This document shows positions 1-5,794 of a DNA stretch of 10,834 nucleotides, piece by piece. The notes beneath the pieces were generated by a model. The model worked only from the letters and a program-made list of their open reading frames with translations. It had not been told where the DNA came from and did no database searches. The stretch's first letter is position 1; each line of letters starts with the position of its first letter. A program made the position numbers and the translations under genes. Source of the DNA: Clostridiales bacterium (GTDB lineage Bacteria > Bacillota > Clostridia > Oscillospirales > Oscillospiraceae); NCBI GenBank assembly GCA_019418625.1, contig DYBL01000081.1, forward strand, positions 1 to 10,834, in the 5' to 3' direction.

Positions 1-570
1 GTGGAAGTGAATGACGCGGTGCCGGAGGAGATGGTGCGCCGTATGTGGGAAAATCTGCCGCCCCAGCGGCGCTCACGGCTGGAGCGGCAGAAAAACGCGG
101 AAAAGGCGCTGGAGGCACTGGCCGCCTATTGGATTTTACGCAGGGCACTGGAAGAACAGTACCATTGGCGCGGCGGCCTGCCGCCCATGGCCTGGACTGA
201 GGGGGGAAAGCCCTTTTTTCCCCGGGAGTCGGCCGTACACTTTTCCCTCAGCCACACGCCGGGCGGCGTGCTGGTGGGACTGTCGTCTGCGCCCATAGGA
301 GTGGACCTGGAACGGACACGGCCGGTGCATCCCAGGCTGCTGGCGCGGACGGGCTGCACGGGGGCGGAGGACTTCATGGCCAGCTGGGTCCGGCGGGAGG
401 CCCGGGCCAAGCGGCTGGGCACACCGGTGGAGCTGGGACGGGAGACGCCGCTGGGGCCGGAGGAGCGGCTGTGGCAGGCGGAGGTTTTTCCGGGCTACCA
501 TGCCTGCGCCTGCTTTACGGAGTGCGGCCAGCCCCTGCTTTCCCGTCTGCGTCTGACGGATACCTTTTAA
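1..570 (+). CDS. Sfp-type 4'-phosphopantetheinyl transferase, probably cut at its 5' end by the window edge
   Basis: Enzymes of this family move the 4'-phosphopantetheine arm of coenzyme A onto a serine of carrier proteins in fatty-acid, polyketide or peptide synthesis. The readable 189 residues show FSLSH (81-85), the Mg-binding GVDLE (100-104, Asp102 and Glu104) and WVRREARAK (129-137). The last matches the family's W-x-x-K-E-A-x-x-K, with Arg in place of the first Lys but the catalytic-type Glu133 and Lys137 kept. Compared with B. subtilis Sfp (about 224 residues), roughly ten N-terminal residues seem to be missing, so the GTG at base 1 may not be the true start. The stretch between GVDLE and WVRREA is about 15 residues shorter than in Sfp, so this is a compact form. 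The carrier protein cannot be told from the window: no synthase is nearby. The family call is secure; the target is unknown. Confidence 0.85.
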   Translation: MEVNDAVPEEMVRRMWENLPPQRRSRLERQKNAEKALEALAAYWILRRALEEQYHWRGGLPPMAWTEGGKPFFPRESAVHFSLSHTPGGVLVGLSSAPIGVDLERTRPVHPRLLARTGCTGAEDFMASWVRREARAKRLGTPVELGRETPLGPEERLWQAEVFPGYHACACFTECGQPLLSRLRLTDTF

Positions 571-605
571 ATAAAAGAAAAAGCCGGCAGGAATTTCCTG
601 CCGGC
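570..605 (-). terminator. Intrinsic terminator between two convergent genes
   Basis: Perfect inverted repeat GCCGGCAGGAA / TTCCTGCCGGC (583-593 and 595-605). On the minus strand it is followed by a T-rich run (complement of the A-rich 570-582). It therefore ends transcription of the CBS-domain gene. On the plus strand it lacks a U-tract, so it may only weakly end the transferase transcript. Confidence 0.8.
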
Positions 606-615
606 TCCGGTATGT

Positions 616-1065
616 TTATACGATCTTGCGGAGAAGGTCCGGGGTTTCCTGCCGGGCTTCCCCTGCGAAATAGCGGATGATGTCCTTGCGGGTCACGATG
701 CCGATGAACGAGTCGTAGTCATCCACCACGGGGATGAAATTCTGGTTCATGGCGCTGTGCAGCAGCTGCTCCATACCCACGGTGATCCGTACGGGCGGGT
801 AGTTGTTGCTTTGCAGGATGTCCCGCACCCGCAGCTGTTCCATGTCCCGCATGGAGCAGGGGCGGGGGTGTTCCGCATCTTCCGAGAGGAGACGCCAGAG
901 GAAATCGCCTTCACTGGCGGTGCCCACATACCGCCCGTCCCGGGAGATCACGGGGATGGCGGTATAGCCGTGGTGCCGCATCTTTTCCAGTCCCTGGCGG
1001 AAGGTGAAGTCATCATACAGATAAGCCACACTGTTCTTGGGGATCAGAAAATACGCTATGTTCAC
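616..1065 (-). CDS. Two-CBS-domain protein, DarB/CbpB (YkuL)-like
   Basis: A 149-residue protein made almost entirely of two CBS domains, roughly residues 7-60 and 78-135. Recognisable pieces are FLIPKNSVAYLYDDF, GYTAIPVI (33-40) and a second-domain core FIPVV...FIGIVTRKDIIRYF (110-133). Length, domain order and the FLIP...VA opening resemble B. subtilis DarB (YkuL/CbpB), which binds cyclic di-AMP and regulates partners such as the (p)ppGpp synthetase Rel. Ligand binding here is inferred from that resemblance; other nucleotide ligands are possible. There is no catalytic domain, so it is probably a small cytosolic regulator. The start is a GTG (1063-1065) preceded by AGAGG at a 7-nt gap. The gene stands alone, convergent with the transferase and divergent from the Crp-family gene. 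Confidence 0.8.
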   Translation of the reverse strand: MNIAYFLIPKNSVAYLYDDFTFRQGLEKMRHHGYTAIPVISRDGRYVGTASEGDFLWRLLSEDAEHPRPCSMRDMEQLRVRDILQSNNYPPVRITVGMEQLLHSAMNQNFIPVVDDYDSFIGIVTRKDIIRYFAGEARQETPDLLRKIV

Positions 1066-1186
1066 TGCGATGCCTCTTTTCTCGGGGCGGTGGTGCCCAT
1101 ATTTGGCTCATTGGCCTCTGGTAACAGTATACAGGAACGGCCGCTGGAAATGATGAATAATTTATGAAATTTGCTGCTGCCGGGGG

Positions 1187-1215
1187 TTTACAGAGCGGGC
1201 GGAGACTGCTATGAT
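1187..1215 (+). promoter_or_regulatory. Sigma-A-type promoter of the Crp-family gene
   Basis: TTTACA at 1187-1192, a 17-bp spacer, then TATGAT at 1210-1215, with an extended -10 TG at 1207-1208. The expected start is near 1222. That leaves about 33 nt before the GTG at 1255 but only about 9 nt before the ATG at 1231, which supports the GTG start. Confidence 0.7.
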
Positions 1216-1240
1216 ACATGTCAGTGATATATGCAACAAA

Positions 1241-1246
1241 AAGGAG
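1241..1246 (+). promoter_or_regulatory. Ribosome binding site that decides the Crp-family start
   Basis: AAGGAG lies 8 nt before GTG 1255. It sits inside the frame that would begin at ATG 1231, and no Shine-Dalgarno sequence precedes that ATG. Confidence 0.65.
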
Positions 1247-1254
1247 CGGTGCGT

Positions 1255-1917
1255 GTGCTGACAGAAAAAGAAATGGAACTGAGCCCCCTGTTTCGGGATA
1301 TCAGCTATGAAGAATATCGCCGGATGATGGACTGCTTCCAGGCGGTGCAGAGATCATTTCGGGCAGACGATCTGATGTATGATTTTGCCGCGCCCGGCGG
1401 CAGCACCGTAGGCATTGTGGAGCGGGGAGAGGCGTCGCTGATCCGCATTGACGAAGACGGTGTGTCCACGGTGCTGGAAGAGCTGGGGCCCGGCAGTGTG
1501 TTCGGCAAGAATCTGGCCTTTTCCGCCACCGGCGGCGACAGCCTGGAGGTGGTCTGCCGGACGGACTGCGACGTGATCTTCATTGACTACTTCCATATCC
1601 TCAAACGCTGCGAGCGGGCCTGCACGCACCACAGCATCCTGGTACAGAACATGCTGCGGCTCATCGCCGACAAGGCCCAGAGGCTCAGCGAGCGGGTGGA
1701 CGTGCTGTCCCGGCGCTCTATCCGGGAAAAGCTCCTTTGCTACTTCCGCCAGCTTTCTGAAAAGGCGGGAGGCCCCACGTTTACCCTGCCGTTTTCCCTG
1801 AGCGTGCTGGCCGATTACATCGCCACGGACCGCAGCGCCATGATGCGGGAGCTCAAGCGGCTTCGGGAGGAGAAAGTCATCCGCACGGAGGGGCGGAAGG
1901 TGACGCTCTGCGGATAA
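1255..1917 (+). CDS. Crp/Fnr-family transcriptional regulator
   Basis: A 220-residue cytosolic DNA-binding regulator. Residues about 8-115 form the cyclic-nucleotide-binding-like beta-roll (PLFRDIS; GIVERGEASLIRIDEDG; LEELGPGSVFG), followed by a long dimer helix (about 118-150). The C-terminal winged helix contains LADYIATDRSAMMRELKRLREEKVI (185-209) as helix-turn-helix. The N-terminal cysteine cluster of E. coli FNR is absent, but two C-x3-C pairs occur at 101/105 and 119/123. The GTG start was chosen over the upstream in-frame ATG at 1231 from the ribosome site and promoter positions. The effector is unknown: the roll does not clearly show the cAMP-contact residues of CRP. nfnAB lies 175 nt downstream with no clear terminator between, and a Crp-architecture palindrome sits in the gap, so control of nfnAB is a reasonable inference. 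Confidence 0.88.
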   Translation: MLTEKEMELSPLFRDISYEEYRRMMDCFQAVQRSFRADDLMYDFAAPGGSTVGIVERGEASLIRIDEDGVSTVLEELGPGSVFGKNLAFSATGGDSLEVVCRTDCDVIFIDYFHILKRCERACTHHSILVQNMLRLIADKAQRLSERVDVLSRRSIREKLLCYFRQLSEKAGGPTFTLPFSLSVLADYIATDRSAMMRELKRLREEKVIRTEGRKVTLCG

Positions 1918-1935
1918 AAGCAGGAGCAGTAGACG

Positions 1936-1955
1936 AATGTTCCAAAAAGAACGTT
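1936..1955 (+). promoter_or_regulatory. Candidate operator for a Crp/Fnr-family regulator
   Basis: AATGTTC-N6-GAACGTT (1936-1942 and 1949-1955), symmetrical except for one T/G position. The 7-6-7 layout with TGT/AC(A) outer bases is that of Crp sites (AATGTGA-N6-TCACATT). It is centred about 76 bp before the predicted nfnAB start, a position suited to an activator. As RNA it would be a weak AT-rich stem without a U-tract, so a terminator is unlikely. Confidence 0.45.
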
Positions 1956-1986
1956 AAAACTTTGGCAAAATAACAATGAAAACTCG

Positions 1987-2015
1987 TTGACTGCCCTGAG
2001 GGCATATGTTAAAAT
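1987..2015 (+). promoter_or_regulatory. Strong sigma-A-type promoter of nfnAB
   Basis: TTGACT at 1987-1992, a 17-bp spacer, TAAAAT at 2010-2015, and an extended -10 TG at 2007-2008. The spacer contains a small palindrome GCCCT-G-AGGGC (1993-2003). The expected start is near 2022, giving a leader of about 70 nt. Confidence 0.75.
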
Positions 2016-2023
2016 GTAAACAA
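2006..2023 (+). promoter_or_regulatory. Candidate Rex (NADH/NAD+ redox repressor) operator
   Basis: ATGTTAA-AATG-TAAACAA matches the Rex consensus TTGTTAA-N4-TTAACAA at 12 of 14 defined positions. It overlaps the nfnAB -10 element and predicted start, which is where a repressor would block polymerase. No rex gene is in the window. Rex regulating redox and fermentation genes is established in Firmicutes; its action here is inferred from the site alone. Confidence 0.55.
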
Positions 2024-2037
2024 TGTGTCGCGTCGAA

Positions 2038-2058
2038 GACCCGGCGTGCGCCGGCGTC
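2038..2058 (+). other. GC-rich hairpin in the nfnA 5' leader
   Basis: CCGGCG (2041-2046) pairs with CGCCGG (2049-2054). The stem extends by GAC/GTC around one bulged C. It lies about 25 nt before the nfnA ribosome site and has no U-tract, so it is not a terminator. It may stabilise the mRNA or act in translational control. Confidence 0.45.
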
Positions 2059-2091
2059 CAAAATTCAGACATAAGGGAAAGAAGGAACAAT

Positions 2092-2934
2092 ATGTATCGT
2101 ATCGTGAGAAAAGAGGCGCTTCGCCCCACCGTTACCCGGTATGAGATCGAGGCCCCTCTGGTTGCCAAGAAGGCCCAGCCCGGCCAGTTCATCATCCTGC
2201 GGGTGGATGAAAACGGCGAGCGCATCCCCATTACCATCAATGACTACAATCCCGAAAAGGGCACGGTGACCATCATCGTCCAGACTGTGGGCGCCACCAC
2301 GGAAAAGCTCAGCCACCTGAACGAGGGCGACTGCCTGCATGACTTCGTGGGCCCCCTGGGCAAGGCCACCGAGACCGAGGGCAAGAAGAAGGTGTGCGTG
2401 GTCGGCGGCGGCGTGGGCTGCGCCATCGCGTATCCCGTGCTGAAGAAGTTCCATGATTCCGGTGCCGAGGTGCACGCGGTCATCGGCTTCAAGAACAAGG
2501 ACCTGGTCATTCTGGAAGATCAGTTCCGCGCTGCCAGCAGCGTGCTGAAGGTCTGCACCGACGACGGTTCCTACGGCCAGAAGGGCCTGGTCACCGAAGC
2601 CCTCAAGGAGCTCATCGACGCGGGCAACCAGTATGACGAGGTGTTCGCCATCGGCCCCATGATCATGATGAAGTTCGTCTCCAAGACCACCGAGCCCTAC
2701 GGCATCCCCACCACCGTGTCCATGAGCCCCATCATGATCGACGGCACCGGCATGTGCGGCGGCTGCCGTCTGAGCGTGGGCGGTGAGATGAAGTTCGCCT
2801 GCGTGGACGGCCCGGACTTTGACGGCCACAAGGTGGACTGGGATCTGGCGGTCAAGCGCAACCAGATGTACCACGAGTTCGAGCTGCACAAGCACGAGGA
2901 GACCTGCAACCTGTTCAAGAAGGAGGCCGAATAA
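2092..2934 (+). CDS. nfnA: NfnA: small subunit of NADH-dependent reduced ferredoxin:NADP+ oxidoreductase
   Basis: NfnAB is a cytosolic flavin-based bifurcating transhydrogenase that couples NADPH, NAD+ and ferredoxin. This 280-residue subunit has the ferredoxin-NADP+ reductase fold: an FAD-binding barrel with RIPITIND (44-51), a nucleotide-binding part with VVGGGVGCAIAYP (103-115), and a C-terminal [2Fe-2S] site. Cys222, Cys225 and Cys237 with Asp217 fit the Asp-plus-three-Cys cluster reported for Thermotoga NfnA. The frame is open from 2023, but ATG 2092 has AAGGA 5 nt upstream and gives the family's usual length. nfnB begins 2 nt after the stop. Alternative names are sulfide dehydrogenase subunit SudB or a dihydroorotate dehydrogenase electron-transfer subunit; the NfnB partner and the absence of pyrD favour NfnA. 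Codon use is very biased (AAG, GGC, GTC, AAC), suggesting high expression. Confidence 0.92.
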   Translation: MYRIVRKEALRPTVTRYEIEAPLVAKKAQPGQFIILRVDENGERIPITINDYNPEKGTVTIIVQTVGATTEKLSHLNEGDCLHDFVGPLGKATETEGKKKVCVVGGGVGCAIAYPVLKKFHDSGAEVHAVIGFKNKDLVILEDQFRAASSVLKVCTDDGSYGQKGLVTEALKELIDAGNQYDEVFAIGPMIMMKFVSKTTEPYGIPTTVSMSPIMIDGTGMCGGCRLSVGGEMKFACVDGPDFDGHKVDWDLAVKRNQMYHEFELHKHEETCNLFKKEAE

Positions 2935-2936
2935 TC

Positions 2937-4322
2937 ATGGCCAATATGTCTTTAGTGAAAAATCCCATGCCCTCCCAGGAGCCCGACGTCCGCAATAAAA
3001 ACTTTGACGAGGTGGCTCTGGGCTATACCCAGGAGCAGGCTCTGGACGAGGCACAGCGGTGCCTGAACTGCAAGAACAAGCCCTGCATGACCGGCTGCCC
3101 GGTCATGGTACATATCCCCGAGTTCATCGCCGAGGTGGCCAAGGGCAACTTTGAGGAGGCCTATCAGATCATCTCCGCCACTTCTGCCCTGCCCGCCGTG
3201 TGCGGCCGTGTCTGCCCCCAGGAGAGCCAGTGCGAGAAGTACTGCGTCCGCGGCAAGAAGGGTGAGCCTGTGGCCATCGGCCGTCTGGAGCGGTTCGTGG
3301 CTGACTGGCACAATGCCCACACCTGCGAGCTTCCCCCCAAGCCCACCCCCAACGGCCATCGCGTGGCGGTTGTCGGTTCCGGCCCTGCGGGGCTGACCTG
3401 CGCCGGCGACCTGGCCCGCAAGGGTTATGATGTCACCGTGTTCGAGGCACTGCATCTGGCCGGCGGCGTGCTGGTGTACGGCATCCCCGAGTTCCGTCTG
3501 CCCAAGTCCATCGTCCAGAAGGAAGTGGACGGCCTGAAGGCTCTGGGTGTCACCATCGCCACCAACACCGTGGTGGGCCGTACCATCTCCGTGGATGAAC
3601 TGATGGAGGAGATGGGCTTCGAGGCCGTGTTCATCGGCTCCGGCGCCGGTCTGCCCATGTTCATGAACATCCCCGGCGTCAACTACCGCGGTGTGTACTC
3701 CGCCAACGAGTTCCTCACCCGCATCAACCTGATGAAGGCCTACCGCGAGGGCTCCGACACTCCCATCCAGCACCCCAAGAAGGTGGCTGTGGTCGGCGGC
3801 GGCAACGTGGCTATGGACGCCGCCCGCTGCGCCAAGCGTCTGGGCGCCGAGGTCTATATCGTCTATCGCCGCGGCATGGAAGAGCTCCCCGCCCGTAAGG
3901 AAGAGGTGGAGCACGCCGAGGAAGAGGGCATCATCTTCAAGACCCTGTGCAACCCCGTGGAGATCTTCGCCGACGAGAACGACGACGTCACCAAGATCCG
4001 CTGCATCCGCATGGAGCTGGGTGAGCCCGACGCCTCCGGCCGCCGCCGTCCCATCGAGGTTCCCGGCAGCGAGTTCGACCTGGACGTGGACTGCGTCATC
4101 ATGTCTCTGGGCACCAGCCCCAACCCCCTGATCAAGGACACCACCAAGGGCCTGGAGATCAACAAGAAGGGCGGCATCGTGGTCAACGAGGATGGCCTGA
4201 CCTCCAAGGAGAATGTGTATGCCGGCGGCGACGCCGTTACCGGCGCTGCCACTGTCATTCTGGCCATGGGCGCCGGCAAGACCGCTGCCCGTGCCATCGA
4301 TGAGCAGCTGAGCAAGAAATAA
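2937..4322 (+). CDS. nfnB: NfnB: large subunit of NADH-dependent reduced ferredoxin:NADP+ oxidoreductase
   Basis: A 461-residue iron-sulfur flavoprotein of the glutamate synthase small-subunit (GltD/SudA) family. It carries the bifurcating FAD and binds NADPH. Two cysteine groups for [4Fe-4S] clusters lie in the N-terminal domain: Cys42, 45, 50, 54 and Cys89, 93, 99, 103. The FAD-binding Rossmann motif is VAVVGSGPAG (143-152), the NADPH-binding motif is VAVVGGGNVAMDAA (283-296), and the C-terminal flavin motif is NVYAGGDAVTGAATVILAMGAG (427-448). No glutamate synthase large subunit is adjacent, while nfnA lies directly upstream, which argues for NfnB rather than GltD. AGGAGG at 2921-2926, inside the end of nfnA, sets the start. 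Codon bias is as strong as in nfnA. A clear terminator follows. Confidence 0.92.
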   Translation: MANMSLVKNPMPSQEPDVRNKNFDEVALGYTQEQALDEAQRCLNCKNKPCMTGCPVMVHIPEFIAEVAKGNFEEAYQIISATSALPAVCGRVCPQESQCEKYCVRGKKGEPVAIGRLERFVADWHNAHTCELPPKPTPNGHRVAVVGSGPAGLTCAGDLARKGYDVTVFEALHLAGGVLVYGIPEFRLPKSIVQKEVDGLKALGVTIATNTVVGRTISVDELMEEMGFEAVFIGSGAGLPMFMNIPGVNYRGVYSANEFLTRINLMKAYREGSDTPIQHPKKVAVVGGGNVAMDAARCAKRLGAEVYIVYRRGMEELPARKEEVEHAEEEGIIFKTLCNPVEIFADENDDVTKIRCIRMELGEPDASGRRRPIEVPGSEFDLDVDCVIMSLGTSPNPLIKDTTKGLEINKKGGIVVNEDGLTSKENVYAGGDAVTGAATVILAMGAGKTAARAIDEQLSKK

Positions 4323-4336
4323 TCCATAAGAAAAAA

Positions 4337-4368
4337 CGATGCGGACCATTTGGCCCGCATCGTTTTTT
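4337..4368 (+). terminator. Intrinsic terminator of nfnAB
   Basis: CGATGCGG (4337-4344) pairs with CCGCATCG (4355-4362), followed by six T (4363-4368). An A run precedes the stem, so it could also work on the other strand. Confidence 0.9.
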
Positions 4369-4523
4369 GCTGGAGCCCTTTTGCGCAAGAGAACGCCTGA
4401 AAAGAGGTTTTGCAAAGGGGAGCCGACCGCAGCCGATGGGGTGCGGTTTGTCGAATTTCCTTGACAAGAGGACAGATCTGAGGCAGACTGAATATATAGA
4501 ATGATAGAAGGAGGCTGAGAACG

Positions 4524-4820
4524 ATGGCATATTGCAGAAATTGCGGCGCGGAGATCAACGAGTATGCGCTCACATGCCCCAAGTGCGGCGCGCAGCAAAG
4601 AACGGAGCCCTCGGCATCGCCGGATGAAGGCGGATTTTTGTGGGGACTTCTGGGCTGCTGTATCCCCATTGCGGGACTCATCCTGTTTCTGGTGTGGAAG
4701 GACACCAAGCCCAATACGGCCAAGGCGGCGGGCATTGGTGCGCTGGTATCCGTAGGCGCGTATATTTTGTTCTATCTGCTGGCGTTTGCTTTCGGTATCG
4801 GCTCAGCTATGATGACCTGA
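4524..4820 (+). CDS. Small zinc-ribbon membrane protein
   Basis: A 98-residue protein with an N-terminal zinc ribbon (Cys4, Cys7, Cys18, Cys21 in YCRNCG...TCPKCG), a short polar linker, and two hydrophobic segments (about 38-57 and 70-95). The segment IPIAGLILFLVWKDTKPNTAKAAGIGALV is typical of widespread clostridial zinc-ribbon proteins of unknown function. It is probably anchored in the membrane with the zinc ribbon in the cytosol (topology inferred from the Lys and Asp residues between the helices). AAGGAGG at 4508-4514 precedes the ATG by 9 nt. The next gene begins 1 nt after its stop, so the two are likely co-transcribed and coupled. No specific function can be assigned. Confidence 0.85.
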   Translation: MAYCRNCGAEINEYALTCPKCGAQQRTEPSASPDEGGFLWGLLGCCIPIAGLILFLVWKDTKPNTAKAAGIGALVSVGAYILFYLLAFAFGIGSAMMT

Positions 4821-4821
4821 G

Positions 4822-5193
4822 GTGCGGGACTGGGTATACAAGTGGCTGCCCATCGTCTTCGGCTGTCATTGCAGGCCGGAACGGTCGTTTTTCTTCCACG
4901 GCAGGCAGTTCCCGCTGTGCGCCCGCTGCACGGGGGAACTGGCGGGCATCCTGACGGCTGTGGGCAGCTGGTGGCTGTGGCGCCCGTCTGCGGCCCTGGC
5001 ACTGGTGCTGCTGGTGCCGCTGGTAGTGGACGGCCTGGTGCAGATGTGCACCGCCTATGAAAGCAGGAATTACCGGCGGCTTTGGACCGGGATCCTCTTT
5101 GGCTACGGCCTGACCGCCCTGTTTTTCCTGTCCACGGCCTGGGTATTCCACCAGGGGCGTCTTCTGGGCCTTTCCTGGAAAAGCGGACTATAA
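4822..5193 (+). CDS. DUF2085 family membrane protein
   Basis: A 123-residue hydrophobic protein with the DUF2085 signature: CHCRPERSF (15-23) and PLCARCTGELAG (31-42), followed by two or three membrane segments (about 40-53, 56-75, 88-108) and PLVVDGLVQ...YESRNYRR...GILFGYG. The conserved Cys and His suggest a metal or redox site near the membrane; the family's function is not known. The start is GTG, one base after the TGA of the zinc-ribbon gene and with only a weak GAGG before it, so translation probably depends on coupling to that gene. The terminator just after the stop closes the two-gene unit. Confidence 0.8.
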   Translation: MRDWVYKWLPIVFGCHCRPERSFFFHGRQFPLCARCTGELAGILTAVGSWWLWRPSAALALVLLVPLVVDGLVQMCTAYESRNYRRLWTGILFGYGLTALFFLSTAWVFHQGRLLGLSWKSGL

Positions 5194-5194
5194 T

Positions 5195-5229
5195 AAAAAG
5201 GACATGTGCCGGATGCACATGTCCTTTTT
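5195..5229. terminator. Bidirectional intrinsic terminator
   Basis: GGACATGTGC (5200-5209) pairs with GCACATGTCC (5215-5224), loop of 5 nt. Five A come before it and five T after it (then GTTTTT). It can end both the DUF2085 transcript (+) and the murC-prolyl-tRNA editing transcript (-). Confidence 0.92.
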
Positions 5230-5251
5230 GTTTTTATAGCTGCCTGTGTCC

Positions 5252-5791
5252 TTACAGATCCACCACCGTGACGGTGTGCCCGGTGGCGGGCAGGAACTTG
5301 TTCAATAGGTCCGCCGTACGCAGCTTCAGGCTGCTGGTGCAGATGCAGGGGTGACAGGAAAACCACTCCGCCTCATAGACTTCCCGCTCCATGAGCAGCG
5401 TTACGGCGTGCTCATGGTCATTCATGAGCCCCAGCACTGTGGCGGAGCCGGGCGTGCAGTGCAGCAGGTTCCAAAGCTCCTCCTCCGGGGCGAAGGACAG
5501 CCGGGCGGAGCCGATCTGATGGCTCAGATCCTTGGTGTGGAACGGCTTGTCCGGTCCCATGGCCAGCAGATAAAACTTGGTTTTCTGCCGGTTGCACAAA
5601 AAGAGATTTTTGCAGATGGGCATGCCCAGCACGGCACTGACTGCGGCACACTTTTCCATGTTGTCCGCCGGGTCGCTGGATACCCGGTCATAGTCGATGC
5701 CCAGCTGTTCCAAAGCGGCAAAGGCCGCCTCCTCCTGGGGGAGGAGGGACCCCTCGGGACGGGTGTTGTGGAAGAGGGGAGAGATATACAC
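5252..5791 (-). CDS. Prolyl-tRNA editing protein (ProX/YbaK-EbsC family)
   Basis: A 179-residue cytosolic free-standing editing domain expected to hydrolyse mischarged tRNA, typically Ala-tRNA(Pro). Family marks include CKNLFLCNRQKTKFYLLAM (60-78, with the conserved Lys61), GSARLSFAPEEELWNLL (94-110), PGSATVLGLMND (114-125) and CHPCICTSSLKL (146-157). Length and motifs fit the ProX/PrdX type rather than the shorter YbaK deacylase, though the exact substrate is inferred. The start is GTG (5789-5791), 3 nt after the murC stop. GGAGG at the end of murC, 8 nt upstream, serves as ribosome site, so it is the second gene of the murC operon. Confidence 0.87.
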   Translation of the reverse strand: MYISPLFHNTRPEGSLLPQEEAAFAALEQLGIDYDRVSSDPADNMEKCAAVSAVLGMPICKNLFLCNRQKTKFYLLAMGPDKPFHTKDLSHQIGSARLSFAPEEELWNLLHCTPGSATVLGLMNDHEHAVTLLMEREVYEAEWFSCHPCICTSSLKLRTADLLNKFLPATGHTVTVVDL

Positions 5792-5794
5792 GCC

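Noticed and set aside
1126..1131. Minus-strand TATACT as the -10 of the CBS-gene promoter
   Set aside because: No acceptable -35 box lies 16-18 bp upstream on that strand, so only a possible -10 is seen.
1231..1254. ATG 1231 as start of the Crp-family gene
   Set aside because: No ribosome site precedes it and it would lie about 9 nt from the predicted transcript start. GTG 1255 has AAGGAG at 8 nt.
4395..4450. Small inverted repeat CCGCA/TGCGG and repeated TTTTGC(G)CAA motifs between nfnB and the zinc-ribbon gene
   Set aside because: Arms of only five bases and loose spacing are expected by chance; no function is supported.
4461..4502. TTGACA (4461-4466) followed by TATATAGAAT (4493-4502) as a promoter for the zinc-ribbon gene
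   Set aside because: The spacing from TTGACA to any good -10 is about 26 bp or more, and at 17 bp only CAGACT occurs. A promoter must exist in 4369-4507 but I cannot place it.
2065..4598. Long minus-strand open frames (276 and 548 codons) opposite nfnA and nfnB
   Set aside because: Strong C-ending codon bias in nfnAB removes stop codons on the opposite strand. The products are low-complexity (Ala, Gly, His, Leu, Val) and have no credible motifs.
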